Source: CBFGWV01 sp965652545 | Lineage (GTDB): Bacteria > Pseudomonadota > Gammaproteobacteria > Competibacterales > Competibacteraceae | Reading direction: 5' to 3' | NCBI GenBank assembly: GCA_965652545.1 | Contig: CBFGWV010000046.1 | Location: forward strand, 1 to 22,500 | Length of the DNA stretch: 22,500 bases | Part shown: in pieces, positions 1-6,866 of the stretch | Numbering within the stretch: the first letter of the stretch is position 1 | How the letters are laid out: each line of letters starts with the position of its first letter | The notes under the pieces: generated by a model | What the model saw: the letters and a program-made list of their open reading frames with translations, nothing else | The model's database searches: none | Told to the model about the DNA's origin: nothing | Made by a program: the position numbers and the translations under genes

Positions 1-617
1 AGGTAGGGACCGGCATCGCCACGCCCTTGGCGCAACAGCACCGGGACCTCGCCTTCCAGATCCAGCACCGTCGTCGGTTCGAGCGGGCACGGGCCGCTGT
101 CGATCACCAGATCGACCTGGTGCTCGAGCCGCTCGCGGATGATCTCCGGATCGTTCAAGGGCAGGTCGTCCCCCGGCAACTGCAGAGTGGACGAGAGCAG
201 CGGTTTGCCCAGTTCGGACAACAGCGAACGGACGACGACATGATCGGGCACGCGGATGCCGATGGTTTTGCGCTTGGGGTTCCACAGGCGACGCGGCACC
301 TCGTGCGTGGCCCGCAGGATGAACGTGAACGGCCCCGGCGTCGCCGCCTTGAGCAACCGATAATGCCAGTTGTCGACGCGGGCATAGGTGGCGATTTCAG
401 ACAGATCGCGGCACACCAGGGTGAAGTTGTGACCCTTGTCCACATTGCGGATTCGCGCGATACGGTCGATCGCGCCCTTGTGCTCGATATCGCACCCCAA
501 CGCATAGCTGGAGTCGGTGGGGTATGCGATCACCCCGCCATCGGCAAGAATCTGCACCGCCTGACGCAGCAGGCGTGCCTGAGGGTTCTCGGGGTGAATC
601 TGGAAATACTGGCTCAT
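1..617 (-). CDS. yciO: YciO, Sua5/YciO/YrdC-family protein (3' end cut by window edge)
   Basis: The translation starts MSQYFQIHPENPQARLL and follows E. coli YciO, as I remember it, over its whole length. It has the YPTDSSYALGC segment near residue 33, the KGHNFTLVCRDL segment near 60 and KRKTIGIRVP near 115, which are the nucleotide-binding core of the YrdC/Sua5 fold (PF01300). About 205 codons are visible and the family is about 206 residues, so only the last few residues and the stop are missing. YciO is a paralogue of the tRNA t6A enzyme TsaC, but its own cellular role is not settled; I do not assign threonylcarbamoyladenylate synthesis to it. It is divergent from the yciB operon, with 99 bp between them. 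The ATG at 617 aligns with the E. coli start. Confidence 0.93.
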   Translation of the reverse strand, partial: MSQYFQIHPENPQARLLRQAVQILADGGVIAYPTDSSYALGCDIEHKGAIDRIARIRNVDKGHNFTLVCRDLSEIATYARVDNWHYRLLKAATPGPFTFILRATHEVPRRLWNPKRKTIGIRVPDHVVVRSLLSELGKPLLSSTLQLPGDDLPLNDPEIIRERLEHQVDLVIDSGPCPLEPTTVLDLEGEVPVLLRQGRGDAGPY

Positions 618-655
618 GGCTAGTCCGCTGGTGAGGGGCGGCAGGGGCGCGGGAT

Positions 656-685
656 TTTACCGCGTCGGGCGGCGTCCGCTACACT
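656..685 (+). promoter_or_regulatory. Candidate sigma-70 promoter of the yciB operon
   Basis: TTTACC at 656-661 and TACACT at 680-685 are separated by 18 bp. Each matches four of six consensus positions, and the pair lies 32 bp before the yciB ATG in the yciO/yciB divergent gap. This rests on pattern only. Confidence 0.35.
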
Positions 686-716
686 CGCCGCTCCCGAATC
701 CGGCGGATAGCCGTCC

Positions 717-1259
717 ATGCAGATGTTGATCGACTTTCTTCCCGTCCTGGCGTTCTTTGTCGTCTTCAAGCTTTACGGCATGCAGGCGGCCGTCGCGACG
801 ATGATGATCGCTACCGTCGCCGTGGTGGCCTATGGCTGGTTCGTCAAGCGGCGGCTGGAAAAGCTCCCGTTGATCAGTCTCGCCCTGGTCCTGGTACTCG
901 GCGGCGCCACACTCGCGCTGGACAGCGAATTGTTCATCAAATGGAAGCCCACCGTGGTGAACTGGTTGTTCGCCGCCGTCTTCCTCGGTAGCCAATACAT
1001 CGGCAGGGCGCCGCTGGTCGAGCGGATGATGAGCCATGCGCTGTCGCTGCCCGCCGCGGTATGGCGACGGGTCAATATGGCCTGGGTGGTGTTCTTCCTC
1101 TTCAGTGGCGTGCTCAATCTCGTCGTCGCCTACAGTGTGGACACTGAAACCTGGGTCGATTTCAAAGTCTTCGGCCTGCTTGGCTTGACGTTGGTCTTTG
1201 TACTTGCCCAGGGGGTCTATCTGGCCCGCCATGCCCAACAACCCTCGACGGAGGAGTGA
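717..1259 (+). CDS. yciB: Septation protein A (inner membrane protein YciB)
   Basis: This 180-residue polytopic membrane protein opens MQMLIDFLPVLAFFVVFKLY. It keeps family landmarks of YciB/IspZ: the LIDFLP start, FIKWKPTVVNWLF near residue 73, the RMM...LSLPAAVWRRVNMAW stretch near 103 and WVDFKVFGLLGLTL near 145. About five or six hydrophobic segments are visible. The family sits in the inner membrane, is implicated in septation and envelope synthesis, and interacts with elongation and division proteins; no enzyme activity is known to me. An in-frame ATG at 723 is an alternative start and aligns equally well with relatives. It is the first gene of an operon with yciI, bolA and a PpiC-like gene, and its stop lies 3 bp before the yciI start. 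Confidence 0.95.
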   Translation: MQMLIDFLPVLAFFVVFKLYGMQAAVATMMIATVAVVAYGWFVKRRLEKLPLISLALVLVLGGATLALDSELFIKWKPTVVNWLFAAVFLGSQYIGRAPLVERMMSHALSLPAAVWRRVNMAWVVFFLFSGVLNLVVAYSVDTETWVDFKVFGLLGLTLVFVLAQGVYLARHAQQPSTEE

Positions 1260-1262
1260 GAC

Positions 1263-1562
1263 GTGCTCTATGCGATCATCGGTATCGACGCCCCTGACGC
1301 ACGCGAACGCCGGCTGGCCGCGCGCGAGGCGCATCTGGCCCGCGCTGGCGCCCTGCGCGATCAAGGTGCCATGGTCCTGGCCGGGCCGATGCTGGCACAG
1401 GACATTCCCGACCCCCTGGCCGCCGGGTTCGCCGGCAGCCTGATCGTGGCGGAGTTCGAGTCCCTGGATGCCGCCCGCGCCTGGATCGATGCGGACCCCT
1501 ACGTTCTTCAAGGCGTATTCGAACGGGTGGAGGTCCGGCCGTTCAAACAGGTCCTGCCATGA
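1263..1562 (+). CDS. yciI: YciI family protein
   Basis: A 99-residue single-domain protein (YCII-related, PF03795). The start MLYAIIGIDAP, the AHLARAGALRDQGAMVLAGP segment around residues 24-43 and SLDAARAWIDADPY around 67-80 match E. coli YciI closely. The family has a dimeric ferredoxin-like fold with a conserved His (H24 here) and Asp/Glu residues; its cellular function is unknown. Translation appears to begin at a GTG at 1263, preceded by GGAGGAG at 1250-1256, which itself spans the yciB stop codon, so the two genes are probably translationally coupled. The last four bases form the ATGA overlap with bolA. Confidence 0.93.
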   Translation: MLYAIIGIDAPDARERRLAAREAHLARAGALRDQGAMVLAGPMLAQDIPDPLAAGFAGSLIVAEFESLDAARAWIDADPYVLQGVFERVEVRPFKQVLP

Positions 1563-1831
1563 GCGAATCCACACGCATGCAGCGGCTGGAAGCGGCCCTG
1601 CGCCAGGCGCTGGCCCCAGACGAGCTCACCGTGCAGGACGACGGTCATCTGCATGTGGGCCACGCGGGTGCCCGGCAAGGGGGGCATTTCACGGTTTTCA
1701 TCCGTGCGGCGGCGTTTTCCGGCGTCCCCCTGCGCGAGCGTCATCGGATGGTCTACGCCGCCGTCGACGATCTGATGCGCGGCGATATCCATGCATTGTC
1801 GATCAAGGCCAAGGCGCCTGATGAGCGTTAG
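1559..1831 (+). CDS. bolA: BolA-family protein
   Basis: A 90-residue protein with the BolA fold (PF01722). The GGHFTVFIRAAAF region near residue 41 and the RHRMVYAAVDDLM...IHALSIKA helix/strand near 61-84 carry the family signature, including the conserved His in IHAL. GHLHVGHAGAR near 29-39 corresponds to the variable loop that can hold the iron-sulfur ligand shared with monothiol glutaredoxins. BolA proteins act with such glutaredoxins in Fe-S trafficking and in stress or morphology control. Which subgroup (BolA or IbaG-like) this belongs to I cannot fix; the context next to yciI favours BolA proper. It overlaps the yciI stop by 4 bp and the next gene by 11 bp. Confidence 0.88.
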   Translation: MSESTRMQRLEAALRQALAPDELTVQDDGHLHVGHAGARQGGHFTVFIRAAAFSGVPLRERHRMVYAAVDDLMRGDIHALSIKAKAPDER

Positions 1832-2606
1832 CAAGCTCGCGGGGTTGCTGCTGTTTCCGATGTACGCGCTGGCGCAGACGCCACCGGCCAGTGTCAACGG
1901 CGAACCCATCGACAGCAGCGTCTTCGAGCACTATGCCAACGCCCGCGCGGAAGCGCTCGGCACCCGATCGGACGATGCGGCACGCCGCGGACTCCTGGAC
2001 GAGCTGGTGCTGCAGGCATTGTTGGCCCAGGACGCTCTGGAGAAGTCGCTTCACACCGACCCGACCGTCGCCGCCGAGCTCGAACTGGCACGCCGCGGCA
2101 TACTGGCCTCAGCGGCCATCAACGCGCACCTGGCGACGCTGGAGCCGTCGGACGCCGACCTCACCGGGTTGTATGAAACGCTTACCCGCCAGTATGACGG
2201 CACTCAATATCGTGTGCGTGCCATCGTAGTGGACGATCGCCACCGGGCCGAGCAACTGGGCCGGCGCCTGGCAGTAGGCGAGCCTTTCATCGAGCTGGCG
2301 CGGGAGTATTCGACCGACCCGTCGGCTGCCGAAGGGGGCGATCTGGGCTGGATCACGCCGGAGATGCTCGAGCCCGCATTGGCCGACGTACTGCGCAACC
2401 TGTCGCCCGGCGATATCCAGACTCAGCCGCTGCAAACCGATTATGGCTGGCAGTTGATCGCCTTGGAAGCGACCCGGCCGGAGCCGGCGCCATCGTTGGC
2501 CAGCGTACGTCCACAGCTGGTGCAGCGCTGGCAGGGCATGATGATCAACCGCTATCTCGAATCCCTGCGCGCCAACGCGAAAATCGAAATCAACCTGCCC
2601 GACTGA
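1821..2606 (+). CDS. Periplasmic PpiC-type (parvulin/SurA-like) protein lacking the usual active-site histidines
   Basis: A 261-residue exported protein. Residues 1-19 (MSVSKLAGLLLFPMYALAQ) form a signal peptide; 24-110 are helical and SurA/PrsA-like; about 128-218 form a parvulin rotamase domain (PF00639-type) with the hallmark YSTDPSAAEGGDLGW at 163-177. The two histidines normally found in this fold, in the RHILV and GYHII/GWHII segments, are absent: here the segments read VRAIVV and YGWQLIAL. I therefore infer a chaperone-like role or weak isomerase activity. I chose the ATG at 1821 because it gives the signal peptide directly; the longer reading from 1791 adds an arginine-rich leader inside bolA. 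It converges on the cbiZ-like gene with a 17 bp 3' overlap, and I see no terminator there. Confidence 0.85.
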   Translation: MSVSKLAGLLLFPMYALAQTPPASVNGEPIDSSVFEHYANARAEALGTRSDDAARRGLLDELVLQALLAQDALEKSLHTDPTVAAELELARRGILASAAINAHLATLEPSDADLTGLYETLTRQYDGTQYRVRAIVVDDRHRAEQLGRRLAVGEPFIELAREYSTDPSAAEGGDLGWITPEMLEPALADVLRNLSPGDIQTQPLQTDYGWQLIALEATRPEPAPSLASVRPQLVQRWQGMMINRYLESLRANAKIEINLPD

Positions 2607-3252
2607 GGCCACGGTAAGCGCCCAGCCAATCGGCTGCGGCACGATAGACCTGGTCGTAGACGACGCGACCGGCCGCCTCGCCCACCGCCGTGTGCATTCC
2701 TGCGTATGGCCATTGCCGCTCACCCTGCGGGCAGGCCACGACGATACAGTCGGTTCCCGTGCCGGTGACCGGCGCGCCGCCGTCAAGCGACCAGCGTTGG
2801 TCCATGATACCCGCAGTGCGGGCACTGGCTACGATGGAGACCAACTCCACCAGCGCGGCATCGGTGAGCGTCACATCCACCACGCAAAGAATGTTGATCG
2901 TTCCAGGGCCGTGGCCGCCCAGCGGTTGCCCGATCCGACCCGCGTTGGTCAACCCTGCCGTTGCGACGGCAGTGGCGCGAACGCCGTCGGCCGCCGTATG
3001 GCCGTGGACGACGCCATCGAGATTGCGTGCGGTCAGCATGGCCACGGCACCCGCCAGCCCGCGCTCATCCAGACGACGGTGCAACCATTCCACCGCGTCC
3101 ACACCATGGCTGAGATCGGCATCGTCGACCTGGCGCCAGACCACGGTCCGCGCCACGGCAAAGCCACCGCCGACAGGCGCCCAACTCAACACCCGATGCG
3201 GCTCGCGAAGATCTACCTGAAGCCAGCGCCCCTCCCGGCTTATCGCAACCAT
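2590..3252 (-). CDS. cbiZ: Adenosylcobinamide amidohydrolase (CbiZ family)
   Basis: A 220-residue soluble protein with CbiZ-domain features (PF01955): VATAGLTNAGRIG near 96-108, GTINILCVVDVTLTDAALVEL near 117-137, TGTGTDCIVVACP near 163-175 and YAGMHTAVGEAAG near 183-195. CbiZ cleaves the aminopropanol side chain of adenosylcobinamide to give adenosylcobyric acid, allowing salvage of incomplete corrinoids. The start at 3252 was chosen over the in-frame ATG at 3294 because an AGGAC lies about 12 bp upstream and the protein core begins there; it overlaps the end of sohB by 13 bp. No other cobalamin gene is in the window. It is the last gene of the GlsB-nudF-sohB operon. Confidence 0.85.
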   Translation of the reverse strand: MVAISREGRWLQVDLREPHRVLSWAPVGGGFAVARTVVWRQVDDADLSHGVDAVEWLHRRLDERGLAGAVAMLTARNLDGVVHGHTAADGVRATAVATAGLTNAGRIGQPLGGHGPGTINILCVVDVTLTDAALVELVSIVASARTAGIMDQRWSLDGGAPVTGTGTDCIVVACPQGERQWPYAGMHTAVGEAAGRVVYDQVYRAAADWLGAYRGLSRAG

Positions 3253-4214
3253 GCTGCCGTACTGTCCTGGTTGTGAAACAGGCGCTCCTGCCAACTGCGC
3301 TTGCGCCTGAACGAGACACTCAATACCCGCCCTTCCGCGGCCGCCGCAAGCAGGTAATCATCACTGGTACCCAGTTTGTCGACCAGGCCCTTATCGAGTG
3401 CATCCATACCCAGCCAGGTCTCCCCGGTGGCCACGGTGTCGACGTCGAGCTTGCGGCGATAGCGACGAAGAAAGCCTTTGAATTGCTGGTGTACGGTGTC
3501 CAGCTCCGATTGCAGCTTTGCCCGTCCCTCGTCCGTATTCTCCCCGAACAATGTGAGCGTGCGCTTGTACTCGCCGGCGGTCAGCTGCTCGTAGTCGATC
3601 TGGTGTTCCTTCAACCAACGGTTGAGATTGGGTAATTGGGCGACAACCCCGATGGAGCCGATGATGGCAAAGGGCGCGGCGATGATCTGCTGGGCGACCG
3701 CAGCCATCAGGTAGCCGCCGCTTGCCGCAACCGTATCGACGCTCACCGTCAATGCAAGGCCATGTTCGCGCAGTCGCACCAACTGGGCGGCAGCCAACCC
3801 GTATTGGGCCACGCCCCCGCCCGGGCTTTCCAGGCGCACCAGGACCTCATCGCCCTCGCGCGCCGCGCCGAGGATGGCGGAGACCTCTTCACGCAGCGAG
3901 GCCACCGCAGAGGCCTGGACATCGCCACGGAAATCCACGACGAACAGCCGGCGATGCCCCTCGGGCTTAGCGGCTGGCGGCGCGGCTGCCCGTCGGGCCC
4001 GCAGACGCTGAAACCACCCTTGCGGCGTGGGTTTGAGTGCCGCGTCCAGCGCATCGCTCATCTGACGCAGGCGCTTGCCCAAATCGGTGATCTCCAAGTG
4101 ACCCCGTGCATGTCCGCCACGACCACGCGAGGCGGCCACCATCAGGGCGCCCACCCCAATGGCCAGAACGACCGTTACCGTCTTGGCCAGGAATAAACTG
4201 TATTCGCCCCACAT
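3240..4214 (-). CDS. sohB: SohB-type inner-membrane S49 peptidase
   Basis: A 324-residue protein starting MWGEYSLFLAKTVTVVLA, with an N-terminal membrane segment at about 8-28, a charged linker, and an S49 (SppA/SohB) protease domain from about residue 90. The nucleophile is expected at Ser165 in VAASGGYLMA and the general base at Lys217 in GEYKRTLT, corresponding to the Ser-Lys dyad of the family. Length and layout match E. coli SohB (about 349 residues), a protease anchored to the inner membrane whose catalytic domain is usually drawn on the periplasmic side. The start at 4214 lies 2 bp after the nudF stop and removes a spurious 22-residue extension. The 3' end overlaps cbiZ by 13 bp. Confidence 0.93.
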   Translation of the reverse strand: MWGEYSLFLAKTVTVVLAIGVGALMVAASRGRGGHARGHLEITDLGKRLRQMSDALDAALKPTPQGWFQRLRARRAAAPPAAKPEGHRRLFVVDFRGDVQASAVASLREEVSAILGAAREGDEVLVRLESPGGGVAQYGLAAAQLVRLREHGLALTVSVDTVAASGGYLMAAVAQQIIAAPFAIIGSIGVVAQLPNLNRWLKEHQIDYEQLTAGEYKRTLTLFGENTDEGRAKLQSELDTVHQQFKGFLRRYRRKLDVDTVATGETWLGMDALDKGLVDKLGTSDDYLLAAAAEGRVLSVSFRRKRSWQERLFHNQDSTAAWLR

Positions 4215-4216
4215 GA

Positions 4217-4837
4217 TCAATCGCGCTCCAGATCGCCGACCCAGCGGCGCTTGAGCTGCGGATAGAATCGAGCCAGCCAATGCAGCGCGATCAACGTCTT
4301 GCCATTGGTGATCCGCCCGCTATCGGCCAGCGCCACTGCCTCATCCACGGTGTACCGATGCACGCGGATATCCTCCCCCTCATCCGCCAGCCCATGGATG
4401 CCGCCCGCGGCACGCAGGTCGGTGCAGCCGCAGTACAGCTTGACGGCCTCCGAACATGCCCCGGGGCTGGAGAGATAGTGCGCGATGAACTCGAGTTCGG
4501 AGATCCTCAACCCCGCCTCCTCCCCAGCCTCGCGCCGCGCCAGGCTTTCGTACGACTCGCCCGGCTCGAGCACACCGGCCACGCACTCCAATAGCCAGGG
4601 CGAGAAGCCAGCCGCATACGCACCGGGCCGGAACTGCTCGATAAGAGCGACCTGATCCGTCACCGGATCCACCGGTAGCACAGCACCGACCTGGCCACGC
4701 TCGAAGACTTCGCGGGAGAGCTCCGGCCCCCACCCGCCGGCGAACTGCCGATGCCGCAAACGATAGTGATCGACGCGGGCATAGCCGGTATAGACCGTCT
4801 CGCGCGCGATGACCTGCACTCCCTCGACATCCGTCAT
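4217..4837 (-). CDS. nudF: ADP-ribose pyrophosphatase-type Nudix hydrolase (NudF)
   Basis: A 206-residue protein with a perfect Nudix box at 88-110: Gly88, Glu94, Arg102-Glu103, Glu106-Glu107 and Gly109 fit GX5EX7REUXEEXGU. The preceding EQFRPGAYAAGFSPWLLE (68-85) and the SPGACSEAVKLYCG stretch about 127 are typical of E. coli NudF, which splits ADP-ribose into AMP and ribose-5-phosphate. In the family the Arg of the QFR segment and the residues after the box set ADP-ribose specificity. It is the second gene of the minus-strand operon, 3 bp after the GlsB-like gene and 2 bp before sohB. The substrate is inferred by family resemblance. Confidence 0.92.
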   Translation of the reverse strand: MTDVEGVQVIARETVYTGYARVDHYRLRHRQFAGGWGPELSREVFERGQVGAVLPVDPVTDQVALIEQFRPGAYAAGFSPWLLECVAGVLEPGESYESLARREAGEEAGLRISELEFIAHYLSSPGACSEAVKLYCGCTDLRAAGGIHGLADEGEDIRVHRYTVDEAVALADSGRITNGKTLIALHWLARFYPQLKRRWVGDLERD

Positions 4838-4840
4838 GGC

Positions 4841-5089
4841 TTATTTCTTGACCAGGCGATATACCGCCAGCACGACCACCGCACCGACCACGGCCACAAA
4901 CAGGCTGCGGATATCGAAGCCGCTCACCGTCCCAAACCCCAGAAATGTGCCGATGTAGCCGCCGATGAACGCACCGACGATGCCCAGGACGATGGTGATG
5001 ATGAAACCGCCCGGATCCCGCCCCGGCATCAGCAGCTTGGCAATCAGACCTGCGATCAGGCCGAAGATGATCCACGCGAAAATACCCAT
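4841..5089 (-). CDS. GlsB/YeaQ/YmgE-family small membrane protein
   Basis: An 82-residue protein, MGIFAWIIFGLIAGLIAKLL at its start, with three hydrophobic glycine-rich helices (about 2-20, 27-48, 57-78). PGRDPGGFIITIVLGIVGA is the conserved core of the transglycosylase-associated/GlsB family (PF04226). These are stress-linked inner-membrane proteins of unknown biochemical role; despite the family name no transglycosylase activity is visible. I chose the ATG at 5089, preceded by AAGGGTGGG, over an in-frame ATG at 5125 that adds a non-conserved hydrophilic leader. It heads the operon with nudF, sohB and cbiZ. Confidence 0.9.
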   Translation of the reverse strand: MGIFAWIIFGLIAGLIAKLLMPGRDPGGFIITIVLGIVGAFIGGYIGTFLGFGTVSGFDIRSLFVAVVGAVVVLAVYRLVKK

Positions 5090-5148
5090 TGCACCCACCC
5101 TTAAATATCGTGCCGGTACGGCCACGGCCCTAGTGTAGTGATCGTGGC

Positions 5149-5174
5149 AAAAAAAAGGCGCCCTGTCGGGCGCC
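5149..5174 (-). terminator. Rho-independent terminator of the EF-hand gene
   Basis: A perfect 7 bp GC stem (5157-5163 with 5168-5174, four-base loop) is followed on the minus strand by eight T residues (A run at 5149-5156). It lies about 20 bp beyond the EF-hand stop codon and insulates that gene from the GlsB operon. Confidence 0.9.
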
Positions 5175-5194
5175 CATGAGCGTTTGTCGGACCG

Positions 5195-5521
5195 TCAGCG
5201 AGCGCCCACATCGCTGGGCCTCGTCAACGCATCGGCATACTCGGTCGGGTCCAGCCAACCGTTGCGGTCGTGGTCCGACGGCGCAATATTGAGAATGCCC
5301 GAGTCGTAGGCCTCGCGCCGATCGACGCGCCCGTCGCCGTTGACATCCGCTTCTTCGAAGCTGTTGGCCGCGTAGGGGGTCTCGCGCGGCTGCTGTTGGA
5401 CCTGGACCTCTTGAGAGCCGTCCGGATAGGTGATGGTGGTGATGACCGTTTCATTCGCCGCCCACGCGGGTGCGACCAAGAACGCACCCAACGCGAGGAC
5501 TGCAAGAATGTTCTTATTCAT
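5195..5521 (-). CDS. Secreted EF-hand calcium-binding protein
   Basis: A 108-residue protein with a clear signal peptide (MNKNILAVLALGAFLVAPAWA, cleavage about 21/22) followed by a Gln-rich stretch and two EF-hand loops. Loop 1 at 59-70 has Asp59, Asn61, Asp63, Asp67 and Glu70; loop 2 at 83-94 has Asp83, Asp85, Asn87, Asp91 and Glu94. All metal-ligand positions are canonical, so both loops should bind calcium. The middle segment YPDGSQEVQVQQQP (32-45) is compositionally simple. I do not recognise a named orthologue; small exported EF-hand proteins are common in gammaproteobacteria and their role is mostly unknown. A GGGAGG lies about 9 bp before the ATG. The gene is monocistronic with its own terminator. 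Confidence 0.88.
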   Translation of the reverse strand: MNKNILAVLALGAFLVAPAWAANETVITTITYPDGSQEVQVQQQPRETPYAANSFEEADVNGDGRVDRREAYDSGILNIAPSDHDRNGWLDPTEYADALTRPSDVGAR

Positions 5522-5755
5522 AGGGTTGAGCCTCCCAGCTGCGTCTTAAGACTGGTTGTTTGAGGCGACAGTATGGCCAGGAGTTCCCTTTACGGGCGGT
5601 GAACGGGGCACCGTTCATCGGCCAACGCCTTGACCGGCTGACCGAACCTAAGCAGGCAAGCGGCGATCACACGGATCAAGACTCGCGAGTAATCGACTAT
5701 TCTTGTAGCCGTGCTCCGCTTCCCGCCCAGCATGTCGTTCAGAGGATCACAGACG

Positions 5756-6091
5756 ATGCATGCCCGTCTTCCCCCTGTTGACGAACTCATCCGGCTTGGC
5801 CGCGAGGAACCCGACGCCTTGGAGCGGCTGCGTCAGCGGCTGTGCGAGGTTGCCATCAATCGCGCCTCCGAGACCGTACGCCCGCAGTTGCGGGCCCTGC
5901 AGTCACGCATCGACATGGAGACCCAGCGCCAGAAAACGCCGCTGGCCCGGTGCGTGCGTCTCTCGGCGATGATGCACGACGCCTTCACGCGGCTGACCCG
6001 CGTTCTCAATGACGAACTGCCGTCACTGGATGACCGGCCGAAGGCGACGGTCATCGTGCTCGATGACCGTCGCCGGCCTGGCGATCGGTAG
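5756..6091 (+). CDS. DUF3135 family protein
   Basis: A 111-residue cytoplasmic, mostly helical protein. LPPVDELIRLGREEPDALE (5-23), LQSRIDMETQRQKTPLARC (48-66) and the LSAMMHDAF motif (69-77) fit the DUF3135 pattern as I know it; the function of the family is unknown. The C-terminal part (about 87-111) is charged and poorly conserved. The ATG at 5756 is preferred, with AGAGGA about 10 bp upstream; the longer reading from 5711 adds 15 residues of unlikely sequence. The gene stands alone: EF-hand gene divergent on one side, a 355 bp gap before pilH on the other. Confidence 0.8.
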   Translation: MHARLPPVDELIRLGREEPDALERLRQRLCEVAINRASETVRPQLRALQSRIDMETQRQKTPLARCVRLSAMMHDAFTRLTRVLNDELPSLDDRPKATVIVLDDRRRPGDR

Positions 6092-6446
6092 CGGCGAGAA
6101 CTCCCGGTCCACATGACCGGCGCAGCCTTACCGGATTTCGACTTATTTCGTCGCGTGAAACCGTTGACCGGCGGTATCGGGGTAGACTATCGAGTGCGCT
6201 CGAAATGCGTGCTGAAACGAGTATTTCCGCGACCGCCGGCTAGAATTACGTCATGGACCTTGGCACGATAAGCTCCGGTTCGGTGCCAGCGGATCTACCG
6301 ATCGGCCAGAACGGCGAACCGGTCACTGACGCGGGGCTCGCATCGGCGGCGAGAGGGTCGTTACATACCGCTTCAGTGCGTGATTGAATAATGAAAATCG
6401 TGTGCCCGCTCGCAACGCACAGCGCGGCAGCAAATGAGGGCCTCAA
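6092..6446 (+). other. Intergenic gap before pilH, no convincing gene
   Basis: These 355 bp hold no ORF with a ribosome binding site. There is an isolated TAGAAT hexamer at 6241-6246 without a good -35, and an 8 bp inverted repeat (6275-6282 with 6315-6322, about 32 bp between arms) that could fold in the pilH leader. A 44-codon frame at 6253-6387 has no Shine-Dalgarno sequence. The base composition is slightly more AT-rich near 6360-6445. Confidence 0.6.
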
Positions 6447-6812
6447 ATGGCACGTATTCTCGTTGTAGATGATTCGCCCACCCAGATGCTCACGTTGACC
6501 AAGATCCTGCGCAAGCACGGTCACGAGGTCATCTCCGCCGACGATGGGGAGAGCGGCGTGGAGCTGGCGCGAACGGAATCGCCCGATCTGGTCCTGATGG
6601 ACGTGGTCATGCCCAAGCTCAACGGCTTCCAGGCCACCCGGCGTATCGCGAACGAAGAAAGTACGCGACACATCCCGGTGATCCTGGTGACCACCAAGGA
6701 CCAAGAAACCGACAAGATCTGGGGCAAGCGCCAGGGTGCGCGCGAATACCTGGTCAAACCGATCGACGAGGACCGTCTCATGGAGGCCGTAAACGGATTG
6801 CTCGCCGGCTGA
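6447..6812 (+). CDS. pilH: PilH-type single-domain response regulator
   Basis: A 121-residue CheY-like receiver with no output domain. Asp8-Asp9, phosphoacceptor Asp52 (LVLMDVVMP), Thr82 and Lys104 (LVKPID) form a complete acidic pocket. The segments LNGFQATR and VTTKDQETDK plus the WGKRQGAREYL stretch match PilH of the Pil-Chp system, which tunes type IV pilus twitching and cAMP signalling through the ChpA kinase. The gene has a good ribosome site (GAGGG, 6 bp before ATG). The usual partners pilG, pilI, pilJ and chpA are not next to it, so it is an orphan here. Only 54 bp, with no terminator, separate it from the binding-protein gene that follows; read-through is possible. Confidence 0.88.
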   Translation: MARILVVDDSPTQMLTLTKILRKHGHEVISADDGESGVELARTESPDLVLMDVVMPKLNGFQATRRIANEESTRHIPVILVTTKDQETDKIWGKRQGAREYLVKPIDEDRLMEAVNGLLAG

Positions 6813-6866
6813 CCCACGCCGGACGGGCAACCGCCTTCGTTACTAACCCCCAAAAAGGTAAAGCGC

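Noticed and set aside
657..1574. A 305-codon minus-strand frame across yciB and yciI
   Set aside because: It is hydrophilic with repetitive Gln, His, Asp and Gly and opposes two clearly recognised genes.
6253..6387. A 44-codon frame in the gap before pilH
   Set aside because: There is no ribosome binding site, no family resemblance and low hydrophobicity; chance cannot be excluded.
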